In this document: piece after piece, positions 12,087 through 22,665 of the stretch
Layout of the letters: every line of letters starts with the position of its first letter
Numbering within the stretch: the first letter of the stretch is position 1
DNA from: Filosporella fistucella
Lineage: Eukaryota > Ascomycota > Leotiomycetes > Helotiales
Assembly (NCBI GenBank): GCA_030077755.1
Contig: JAQJZZ010000019.1
Span: forward strand, 1,004,501-1,068,500
Length of the DNA stretch: 64,000 nucleotides
Direction: 5' to 3'
Made by a program: the position numbers and the translations under genes
Notes under the pieces: model-generated
What the model was told of the DNA's origin: nothing
The model's database searches: none
The model's input: the letters and a program-made list of their open reading frames with translations, nothing else

Positions 12087-12770
12087 ATGGTAAGTGTGCC
12101 GATCATCATGTATAATGTGATACTGACACTCGCAGTCGTCCAACATCAATCCAAACATGCAGAATGCCCTGCCACCAGCCATCAATGGACCATCCGCAGC
12201 CCAGATCGCCGCTGCCGGTCTCGTTGTTTCGCCTGGTGTAAGTATATATCTATAAAACCGCCTATTATCTATACCCTAAAACAAGCACTGACTAAATGCC
12301 CAGCTAATCCTCGACTGGCAAACATTCAATGCCTTCCTCTACCGCGGATCCGCGCAAGCCATCGAGCTAGCCCGCTTCCCAATCCGGCGCAATCTTCTCT
12401 TCCGGCCTGGCGCCAACAGCTCGTTGGTGGCCCAACATGGCCATCGCACGTACATGGAGGCAGCCATGGCGTTTGCAGTGGGTGATGTCACTGCGAATGC
12501 TTGTGCTTATTGTGAGCGGGGCAATGGACCCTTTGTCCTCTGTGTTTCTGTCACGGAGCCGAGGGAGAATGTAGACCATGGGTTCTACCTTAATGGTAGT
12601 TGTGTCAACTGCCACTATGGTAGAACCGGTGGTTGTACTTTTCGCCGTGAGTGTGAATCTAAGTGATGGTGAGGCGGGATGAGGGCTAATAGTATACAGT
12701 CTGGATGCAAGAGGAGGATGAGAATGAGACTATTCGGGATCAGTTGAGAGACCAGGGATTTAGATTTTGA
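12087..12770 (+). CDS. DUF3716 domain protein, 172 aa
   Basis: DUF3716 is a fungus-restricted cysteine domain of unknown function. Exon 1 is only the start codon (12087-12089), directly followed by a GTAAGT donor. Exons 2-4 are 12136-12237, 12304-12646 and 12700-12770. Exon 2 encodes an Ala/Pro-rich linker (INGPSAAQIAAAGLVVSPG). Exon 3 holds FPIRRNLLFRPG and the cysteine core CAYC-x9-C, then NGSCVNCHYG and GCTF. The last exon adds an acidic tail (WMQEEDENE) ending GFRF. Every intron has consensus ends, and the second has a CTGAC branch. It is a paralogue of the gene at 41453-42885: the same order of linker, TRRNIAF/IRRNLLF motif, cysteine core, then an acidic tail split by an intron. The cysteine pairs suggest metal binding; this is inference. 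Confidence 0.8.
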
Positions 12771-13156
12771 GGGGAAGTAGGGGAGGATAGAGAGAGATAG
12801 AGAAGAATGAATGCCGATACGTATTCGTATCGAGAAGAATGGTTGAACATTTCTATGACTTTGTGAAGAAAGCGAATAGCAAATATACCTACATGCAAAT
12901 CCTACCATCGAACTCTCCGCCTTCTCATCACTCATCCCCCCCAATCGCCCTCCTCTAGTATCATATTCCCAAATAATTGCTCTCTCATCGCCACCAGCCA
13001 TGGGTAACTGGTGGTCTTGAATTCCACCTCCCAGAAATGGGGAGCTCGGGTTCTACGCGGTCGACGAATCTATAAAAATCCTAGGATTTCCATGTCGTTC
13101 CTATTTCGAAGGGGGCGGCGGAGTTTTTTCTATTTGGATTGAAGGAGTTCTTTTTG

Positions 13157-13171
13157 TATATATATATATAT
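13157..13171. repeat. Short TA dinucleotide repeat
   Basis: About seven uninterrupted TA units lie in otherwise unremarkable intergenic DNA. Confidence 0.85.
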
Positions 13172-14431
13172 TGGCCCCTTTTGGGACCCGGGGAAGAGGG
13201 GATGGATGCACGTGGACTTCTTTTTCCATCCTAGGGTTTTGTTGGCCTACTAAGAAGCAGAGTTATACTGACAAGCATAAAGTAGAGTGTAAACATACGA
13301 ATTATATTACTCATATCTAAATCTGAAAACTCATCCCTCCCTTCTGCTTTCCCATTCCCTCCTCTTTCCAACCCTTTCCCATCCAACTAAATTCTTCATA
13401 ACGTGCCTGGATGAAAGAGATGTTCGTCCTAATTAGTCCTCCTGGCGCACTATTCTACGCCAACAGGGTGGATGAGACTGGCTGTCTAGGCCATTTTTTT
13501 CTTCTCCCACGAACGATATCGATAATATGTAGACTCTCGAGCGCATTGAGAGCGCGGGAGGTTTGATATGTGTGGTATTTTGTTTTGGCTAAGGAAAAAA
13601 GAAATAGAAGGAAATTGGATACGGGGAAGGGATGATACTTATGCTGAGGAGAATGAGCTCGATGCGGAAGGTTGGCTGGATGAAATGGAGGATTCCCAAC
13701 CTGAAATTCGATGAGCAAACTCATCTATATCGAAGCCTCTGATAGCGCGTCGTAGAGATGCTCTACCTGGTGATGAGTATGATACGTTGCAAGTGCTGAA
13801 CACAGAGGGCGACATGGTATCAAGGCCTCCTTCGAACATTCCTGTGGGTACCCAAGGGAGACATAGAAAAGCTGAGGTGGTAAAGCACCCTTAATAAAAG
13901 GGACCCGACGAAGTCCTGTCCATCACGTGGACGTGCTGAGAGCTCTGCTCGAAACAATCGCAAAGCCATTCCACGTCTGGAGGTAGAACATCAACAATTC
14001 CAAACTCACAGAACGGAAGACACCATCTCATCCTTCAAGCAATGGAACTGAATCGCACTCATGATATCGTATCGCGAACAGATACCAGACCATCACGATG
14101 CAAATCTCAATCCCAATGTCAAAATAAAAATCTCTAAACCCAAACGCGAGAAGAAAAAAACTTTGACGCAACGCATCTCACTAGCGCAGCTGACTCATCA
14201 CCCTCGTCACCCACCACCAACCTCCCTAATTCATCCCTACAATTTCCACTCTTCTCTCCTTCATAAATATTCACTAAACACGATTAATCAACCCCTATGC
14301 ATATATCACCTACTGCATAGAGGTCATATATACGTGTATGATTAAGCATGCCTGAGCTTTCTTTTGCTAGCTGGCTGATCACCTAGGAGATGTGAGGCTG
14401 GTGGATTGTGAGGGTGTGACATTTTTAGGTT

Positions 14432-14459
14432 GGGGTTTTGGGGGTTTGGGGGATGGGGG
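14432..14459 (+). other. Potential G-quadruplex motif
   Basis: Four runs of 4-5 guanines (14432-14435, 14440-14444, 14448-14452, 14455-14459) are separated by loops of 4, 3 and 2 bases. This fits the standard G4 pattern. It is intergenic, about 600 bp beyond the 3' end of the minus-strand gene that ends at 15034. Confidence 0.7.
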
Positions 14460-15033
14460 ATAGGGAAAAGTTGTTGAGGGGAAAGTTCTTGTGAGGTTAT
14501 GAGTGATATGGGATGCTTGAAAGAGGAGATAATATATAGCTTTTCAAAATTGAATACTAAACAATCCAAGAATTAAGAACCCCGTTCCCTAGTTATCAAT
14601 CCCCTCAAGCTATACTGTCCATTCCGGTGATATCAGTCTTTCCACTTCACCTCCTTTCACATCTCGACCTAGCACCCTTGGTCAAGGCCAGAAAAAAAAG
14701 TTCAAGTCCTTCGATGTGTGTTATATCCTAATATAGGTAAAGAAGAAGGAAGACCTCGAGAGCTCTGTCTTTAGGCGGAATGTCATATCTCAGTTGTAAT
14801 ACACATTTACTCCCTCCTTTTCAGGGCAATATGTCCATTTCCGGATCCGATGCTCATATCGCATATCTCATTCCTCATATCCCATCTCATTGTCCCAACT
14901 CCTTCCTAAACATACTATCCATGTATACCCGTGTACCCAGAAATATGTGCAAGTAACCACCCAGCTCAATCGAAACCCATATCCAGATCCAACCAAAACT
15001 CCTTCCCTGTACCTAGCTTACACGACCCGAAAC

Positions 15034-17563
15034 CTACACCTCCGTGTAAAAAGACTTCAAGAACTTAGCTGCCAATCGACCAGTATTATTGCTCTTGACA
15101 TCCCATGGCTGTGCATCTTCTTCGAGGTCAATCACAGAGTGATCTGCAAGGTTAACGATTTCTTCCCCTATTCGATAGAATTAGCCCAGCTTGATAAACA
15201 GAGGACTTTTGTGAGTGAGAGTAGTTGTTGGCTTCTCTTCCAAAAGGCAGACAGAAAGTGGGAGAGAGGAAGAATCACAAGTGGGAAATATGTAACTTAC
15301 AATTCCGCCCCACCAACTCCCCAACCCTCTTAACCATCTCTTCAGTCTCCTTATCCAACATTCCCTCCCCCTTTCCCACAAGCGGATTGAAACCTTGTTC
15401 CTTCCCACCTCCATTCCCTTCTCTATGACTCTTATAAATCTCATGAAAAAGTCTCGTGCACATCCCAAAAGGATATTCGTCCAACGTTTCACAAGCTTCT
15501 GTACTATCCTTCCTAGAATACTTTCCTTCTCCTTTGAGTAGAGACGTGAGGATAAAAGTATCAGCTGCTGTTTGCAGACCTTCGATACAGAGACAAAGTA
15601 CCAGAATGGTACAAAAAGCGGGACCCCAGGTGTATTTGGAGCGGGTACGCATTGATTTCTCGAGATCTTGGAGGAGGGAGGAGGTGAGATCGCGTTGGAG
15701 TTTGTTCATTATGTGCTTCAATTGGCGATTCAAGAGACGAGAAGTGAGGAATGGGTCTGCTGGTAAGTCTGAATACGGGTCGAGCGTTTGGTAGATTTTG
15801 GTTGCAGAGGCAGGAGAGAAAGTTATCAGAGATGACATGGAGTATTGAAGAGCGTGGAGAGAGAGGGCTCTTTCGATGAGAGGATCCTATCACTGGTTAG
15901 CAACAGCTTGATATGTGGTTTAGAGACATACCCTTTCTGTTTTGGCCGCGCAGTACCTTTGCACGATCTCCAGAATACCTGCTGGGAGACGGGTCGTATC
16001 ACCTGCTGTAGTTTGTCTGGTATAACCCCGATTCTCAACCATCCTTTTGATATGATCAGTGCAAGTCTTTCTCATCTCCGATGGCGTAAGACAGAGAATG
16101 CCGACAGGTACGCTGTCCTTTTCCACGATCTTACCACCTTCCAAGCCTGTATGTTGAAGCAATTCCCAAGTCTTTGGGTCAAAAACATTGACCAATATCT
16201 TCATCGGCGTAAAAGTAGCACCAGTCGATACCTCAACAGTGAGAGTAGTATCTCTGAACCCGCTACTATGTTCCGAGATGAAATCCTCTATCTCACTCTT
16301 TTTCAGATGGGCACATAAGAAGTCTACCCGTATTAGTAAAGCATGATATCACTTCAGCAAACCTACCAGGAAAGAAAGCAGTCGCGTATTCCTTGAATGA
16401 AGAGCGGAAACATTGCAATTGACGATCCCCAGGAAGTTGTTTCTGGCATCTGTCACAAGTTGTCCCCTCGGAGCAATTCACTTTATTCAGCCAACACGGC
16501 CAGCAAGCTCCCAATTTGCGAATGATCCTGGCCTTTTCCCTGGCTGCATCATCCAGTGCCCCGGTTCGAACTCCAGAGGATTTCTTCTTACTTTGTACAC
16601 AAATAACCTCGAGACCGTGCTTGGAAACAACGGCATTTTCCCAGAGCATTTCCTTGGCTTTTGGTTTTACATTTCCTTTGGCGGAAGGTTTTGTGTGTTT
16701 GTTTTTCCGTATCTTGGGGATATAGGATTCCGGTGATTGAGGACCACTTGACACCGAAGCTGCATACATTGCTTCCATACCATGCCGACCTGGGGATGGA
16801 GGGAATGCCACAAATCCAGAGGGATAATTTAGTACCTGTGGGTCCACTGGAGTCCACGGCTCTGTTCTTGCTGGAGCTACAAACTGATCCATGGGTTGAT
16901 ATGCAAATTGATCAAAATTCTGGTATAGAAATGGACTGGCTGCAAGGGCTGGAGTGTGGCAGTAGGCATCATGTGCAGTCTGGGGTTCTGCAGACGTTAG
17001 ATTAAACCGCTAACTGACAGATGACACTCACCTGGACTACAATCGGACATATTCGACTGTACGTCATGCTGCATAGCAACATCCTCATCCATAGCCTCCT
17101 TATCAACAGCAAACTCAGCGACCCCTACCCACTCCTGACTCAACTCATCTCCCGACGGCGAAGGATACAACGGAAAATCTGACACACCCCCAGACGAAGC
17201 CTGCGAGTTCTCCGAATAGCTCCTATTATGCGCCATCCTGACAAAACTCCCTGATCCATCTTCCGTAACCACACTCGGCGACTCATTGCCCACTTCATAG
17301 AAACTCGTCGTGGCGGAGGCAGACTTGTTGTCGGCCTGATGCATGCAGAAGTCTAGATCATCGAGACAGCCTTGCATGAACACATCGTTCTCGGCCATCG
17401 GGTAGCTTGTCGTTGTCTGCGGTGGGAAAGTGTGGTCGAATTGGTAGGTCGTTGGGAAGAGAGGAGGAGGCTGCGGCTGAGGAGGAGGGAATCGGTTGGT
17501 TTGAGGTGGTTTACGTCTGCGGCTCTGCTGCTGGGAGTTGGCGCCCGATATACGGCTTGACAT
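15034..17563 (-). CDS. Fungal protein with degenerate zinc-cluster domain, 754 aa
   Basis: Five exons join in frame: 17563-17032, 16987-16367, 16323-15932, 15886-15301 and 15167-15034. The start MSSRISGANSQQQSRRRK is preferred over a longer upstream frame, which would extend through the probable leader. Residues 1-330 are low in complexity (Gln/Pro stretches, then acidic and Ser-rich). A basic stretch (KIRKNKHTKPSAK) precedes a cysteine cluster at about 339-370: CWPCWLNKVNC, SEGTTCDRC and a last Cys 12 residues on, that is C-x2-C-x6-C-x5-C-x2-C-x11-C. It is followed by FKEYATAFFP. The Zn2Cys6 spacing is near-canonical, but the usual lysine and arginine pattern is poor. The C-terminal half is mostly helical, without recognised motifs, and ends acidic (VIDLEEDAQPWD). 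A nuclear regulator is the likeliest role, though such proteins are uncharacterised. Confidence 0.78.
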
Positions 17564-18834
17564 GGTGATCGATGATCTGATTGAGCAATGATTGAGCGAG
17601 GATCTGTGAATGTGAGTAAATATTGAAGATGGTGTGTCAGACAAGGCTGAAGCAGAAACACTCAAGATTGATGTACGAGTAAATACTCAGAATAGAGGCA
17701 ATGACAAAGAGAAAGGAAAATAGGGTGCTATGGAAGGCAACTTCCAAATCTTATACCTTGCGGTGCTGGATGGGGGAGGAGACAGACCCTCGAGTCTTCG
17801 TCAGCAAGACAAGTGTTGTCTTCATGGGCAGATTCACGGTGACAAAACGGGTACCGGTCTTGCTTTGGGTGTGCAGGGCAGAGGACAGGGGCATGATCCT
17901 GTGGGGTTAAGCGATAAGGACCTGAGGATCAGACAGGATAAGAGAGCAAAAAGCCACTCTTTGGGTCCCTTTGGGCTCTTAATTGGACTCAATTATATTG
18001 ACTTTCTGCAACAGATGTAACACACATGCACACATGCGCAATTATGGGTAAAATTTTGGTAATTGTATGGGTTGATTTGCTACTGATTTCTTCTTCCTCC
18101 CGGCTTACATCTCTCCTACTCGGCCTCTGACCGCGCTAAACCCTTCTCGTCACCGATTCATCATTCAAGCGTACATGGCGGCCACCCCCGCTTCCATCCA
18201 CGATCCATACGAAGGTACACCCATCCGGCCGCCCTTCAATCTCACAGCACAGCAATCTAGACCTAAAAGCCCTTCTCGCCCACGTTTCCATCCGTCGCAT
18301 CGTAAACCAAATCCAAGACGCCCAGTTTTGCCGCGTGCTTAAAATCAAACTCCGTGCTTCCCAACACTGAAACGCCCCACGGTAGAGAATCTGGAATAGC
18401 TATCACCTCTCCAGTTTTTCTGTCCTTGGCTTCAATCGTGCTTAATTTGAGAGGTTAAAGGGTTGAAAAATCAATCCCGGGAAGCCTGAAACCCCTGAAT
18501 AAGGAGGATGAATGTCCAGCAGATACGCAAATCAAAACAAAATGATCCAATTCCAAATGGTCCAAACCACGGATTGTGGTCTTTACGATCCCATAGATAT
18601 GGCAACCTGACTCCTTGATGGTGCATATCCCAGGCTACAGCAAAAGCAGAACATGGACCCATTCTGTAATTCTGAAAGTAATCCCGGTAAAGGCAAACAT
18701 AATCTGCAGTTCGCAGCACAAAAAATAAAAAAAATAAAACATGTCCAGCGGATATGGGTGCGTCAAACCTAACGCCGGATATGCAACGTAACGTAAATAT
18801 CGTGAATAAATCATGATGTGGACAAGGCATTTCC
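17564..18834. other. Intergenic, nothing recognised
   Basis: The right part is probably the 3' flank of the minus-strand gene ending at 18835, and the left part the leader of the minus-strand gene starting at 17563. The frame at 18471-18890 runs into that gene's last exon out of frame and lacks features. Confidence 0.55.
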
Positions 18835-19963
18835 TCATGCCCGGTAACGAGTGCTCTGTGATCGTTCCTGGATCTGGCTCTCAGTAACAACGTATAGACG
18901 GTCTAGATCCTGCATCGCTATGCTATCTCTCAAAATCTTGGCAACCTGTATACCCGCCGATATCAGCTGCAGAATATTCCTGTCGTCCTTTAGAGGTCTG
19001 GATTGGTGTTTCGCCGCATGTCGCATCTCGAGCGAATTCTCGAGGATCGTGATGAATTGCTTGATTTGCCCATTGTAGAGCACTCGAGCGGGAATCCGAC
19101 GCTTGGTAGCAAGTCTCTTCAATAGGTATACCCATTCTGTCCACTCGCGGTCTTGCGGACGTTCCACAGGTCGCATCTCCCCGTTTGCCAAGGGAATGGG
19201 AAATTGGTATTTGGCTACAAAGTCAAATGCACACTGTGACAGACGATCATTCACCTGCGTGAGAATACTATCCTGTTCATGGACGACAAGGTTCGTCGGC
19301 AGATGAGGCAAATCCCTCTCCTGTTGGGCTATATATTCCGGTGGAGGTCGTTGCAAGAACTGATGTGGTCCATCGAACTCATCTCTATTGGATGGACGTC
19401 TTGAAGACGAATGACCCTTGTCTTTTGATTTGCCAGCCTTACTTGAAGACTCAATCACATAATCCGTGGGACTAGGAGATGCAACATATTCATCTTGGTA
19501 TGTCTCTGGGGACACTCCGCCTTTGGGCTCCCAACTTGAGCTGGCATTTGCATATTTGCCGTAACCTGGCCCGGCATTTCCATATACTGCTGATGAGGCT
19601 CCGACGTTATATCCACTGGTGTAGATCGGATTCGAGCGAATGAGAGTGGCTCCTGCAGGGGAAGAGCCGGCGATTGGACTGTAGCTGGATGCAGTTACAC
19701 CTGAAGTGTACGAGCCGCTTGGAGATTCGCTTTCAGTGACTTTGCTTAGGAATTGAAGTGAACGACCTTACCTGGAGACTGGATAACGAGAATCATAAGG
19801 GGTTTGTGGGCTGTCGTAATAAGAACTTTTGTACTGTTAGCTCCTGCGTTTCGACGTCTTCCAGTATGTAAAGGTGGCCCTACCTCGTTGAAGACATGCT
19901 ACCGATGGGAATCGGTGCGAAACCATAATCTGGCTGGACTTGGAGACTTCTTCTCGCCATCAT
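18835..19963 (-). CDS. Conserved fungal protein of unknown function, 342 aa
   Basis: Three exons are inferred: 19963-19884, 19825-19772 and 19729-18835. Intron 2 is short (42 bp), and an alternative acceptor a little downstream (CCAAG) keeps the same frame. The N-terminal 140 residues are disordered and Ser/Tyr/Gly-rich (YYDSPQTPYDSRYPVS, SGSYTSGVTASSYSPIAG). A Lys/Ser/Arg patch (SKAGKSKDKGHSSSRR) follows. The C-terminal 150 residues look folded and helical: NDRLSQCAFDFVAKYQFPIP, EWTEWVYLLKRLATKRRIP, LYNGQIKQFITILENSLEMR and LQLISAGIQVAKILRDS, ending in a coiled-coil-like VTESQIQERSQSTRYRA. I recognise this as a common type of uncharacterised ascomycete protein but know no function. The start has two adjacent ATG codons; the first is used. 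Confidence 0.75.
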
Positions 19964-22665
19964 ATCGTATTGATCAAATTCCACGACAAGAGACAATAAG
20001 AAAGTCAAGTGTTCAGAGAGCAAAGAAAAGTAAGCACGCAAAGGTATCCGTCCTGTGGAAGTATTCGGAATGTCCTGATGGGATTAAATGGTCCCGGCAA
20101 TGTATGGATCCTCCAACACGGAAGTATGGAACAAGAATATAGCGGTGTGTAGGAGGCTGGGCAGCTGACCAAAATGTAAGTTGGTATTGTGGTAGTGGTG
20201 AAGGGACTTTTATGTTTCCAAGGGGGAAATATGAAGCAGCCGCTAAACTTATAGACTCTTCGATGAGACAGTGGTCCTTCTTGAAGCTATAAATGCCAGA
20301 ATTAAGATGCACGTTTGACAAGCACCGCGGGGCAACCTAGACCACCAGAAAAGCTTTGGTCAGGATGAGACCTAGATTGCGAAAAGATAAACCAACATGA
20401 GATGGTTCGGTATGCGACGTTCAAGTTTGGCAAGTTTGCCACCGAGAGAAATGGGGCGGCGTTTCAAGGCGTAAGAAGAAGATTTGAGCTCAAACAAATT
20501 ATTCTCGCAGAGATCGTCCTGCAAAGTATCTTGTTCTGAACAATATTTTGGCAAAAGGTCAGTTGGATGCCAGGACTAGTCGGCAACCTTCTGCGGTAAG
20601 TTCTAGGTAAGACCCTCGAGCGTGACATGTTGTCCTCTTGAACGGGGTTCTGGAATAAAGGTGAGTGGTGGGATGGTGGCTTTGTTCAGGCATCAATTGG
20701 GCTAAGATGAACAATTGTCAGTAGACTCTGGGATATAGCTTGGAGCCCAAACGGCTCTTGTGGATAGAGAAATGCGATTGACTGATGGGGCGAAGAAGCG
20801 TGGCAAGCGCTGGGATGGCATGGCGGAACGAACTAGAGGGAAAGGAGGTGGAAGGAGAACGGAGGTATCGAGGATATCTTTTGCAGGTGATGAGAAAAGG
20901 GACATCGTCGTTCCGTACTGTAGAGTTGGACACTGTCGACACTTACCTTACTCTTGGTTACGAGACTGAAAATGCAAGGAGTTTCCTTGGTGGTTGATGT
21001 TCGAGAAGGTATAGTACTAGGCGGTAACGGGTAACTTCAATGGGCGGTGACCGGGCGCTCGATACTTGGTTGGGCAGAAATGCACATAGAGCCCAATGAA
21101 TGAGTATATGCGTTAAGGCCCATCGGCGAATGAATAAGTGCCATTTTGGGTGAGCATTCGGGCGTCGATGACGATGGAAATTATTGGAGATTGAGAGAGT
21201 AATGTAATACATTATCGGCGTCAACGGCAATAAAGGGCAAATAACGAATAGGATTAATATGCGAGGTCGTGGCATTTTCGACTGGGTTGGCCCTTTTTTG
21301 AGCTGCACTATGATGAATCGTGGCTGCCAACAGCTTGCATTCGGACACGATCTCAGCCCACCGATTGTGGGTGTACTTCGGCCCGGTGCTGTGTAACGTG
21401 AAGACAAAGGTAACTTTTACGATGAGGGACTTCATGCGGCGGAAGACCGCGGCTGCTGTGACTTGTGTTGTAGTTGCGTTATGACTTGTCAATTTATTGT
21501 CTGTTCAATTGACCTGTCGCCGCAGAGGCTCATGTCTGAGACCATACGCTGACTTCAAAGCTACTGTACTGCACTCGCTATGCTGCATCTCGGCAAGTTG
21601 GGGGTTCTCCGACTTTGAGACTACATTCTTGAATAACCTTGGAGCAATCTCAAGGGCTCACATTACGGCCAGTCCTCCTGAAGATCACAACACCGGATAT
21701 ACTTCTCGTACTCGCATGTTTTACAGGACAATCCCAATATCCCGATTTTGAGACCAGCCGATTGTAAAACTTCAGACTGAGATTGCCGAAGAGCATGGAC
21801 ATGAACCCAGCATAGACACGACACAAACCTAAACCTAGAGACTCCGGGCTATAGTCAAAAGCACAAACCTCAAATATATACTCCCCGATGTTTTCTCCTT
21901 CATATCATGTTACGGACTTGCAATGTACGCTCGAGCATGCTGTCCAATGTATTGCGAAGACTGTTTCGTTTGAAAGTCTCTACACGAGCTGCAGACGGCT
22001 GAAGGCATTCACACATTCAGATGCAACTATCCGATGCATCATCAGACATCTGTTTCTCCATTCCATTCCAACCTCAACTTGCAGTGACCTCATTTGTTTC
22101 ACCTTACCATCATCCCTTACTCGGCGGAGAAGTCTCCGTATGAACCTGGAAATCGAAGCTGCGGAGAATCGTGTTTGTCACCAAAGTCGCTATCGGGGAA
22201 ACCTTAAATGACAAGCTCAAGAACTTCAGACAAGGGGATCGTATTACCTCTTTCTGACGCCCAAAAAATCATCGCCCGATCAGCGTCTGTCTCCCCTGTT
22301 CATTTCGAAAGTATCAACATATACGGTCAAGATGCGAATAGAAACCTCACGCACTTCAACTCACTTGCATATGGCTGGAAAATTGCAAGATGTTTGAGTC
22401 TGCATAAATACTTGTGAAAGTTGGAAGGTCGATGCATGTAAATATGCATAGAATAGCAAGACCCACTATAATATGTGAAGTAGCCCAATCTGGGACTAGG
22501 ATGCCTTGCATTTGGCTTCACGCTTTCCCTACGCTTCGTGTCTTGGCTATCAACCCACCGACCGAGTATCAATTGAGCTGAGATGTTGGTAATGCTCGAT
22601 GCATCCACGCTCCTCCTATTCTTGGTTGAATTCCATCACGTGTGAAGGACATTTCAGACCGGACC
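19964..22665. other. Intergenic, nothing recognised
   Basis: In 2.7 kb, only frames of at most 149 codons are seen, without motifs, splice structure or repeats. The left end should hold the promoter of the minus-strand gene starting at 19963, and the right end that of the Zn2Cys6 gene at 22666. Confidence 0.55.

Larger units (their letters stand above)
12771..15033. other. Intergenic region with TA repeat and G-rich tract
   Basis: No complete gene was recognised. A short plus-strand coding-like stretch (13639-13717, ending LDEMEDSQPEIR) may be a relic. A TA dinucleotide run lies at 13157-13171, and a G-quadruplex-type tract at 14432-14459 is listed separately. Confidence 0.55.

Noticed and set aside
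16560..16578. B-box-like GGTTCGAACTCC
   Set aside because: It lies in antisense inside exon 2 of the zinc-cluster gene and has no tRNA context.
20958..21407. 149-codon minus-strand frame
   Set aside because: No recognisable features; overlaps another frame of similar length in the same strand, as expected by chance.
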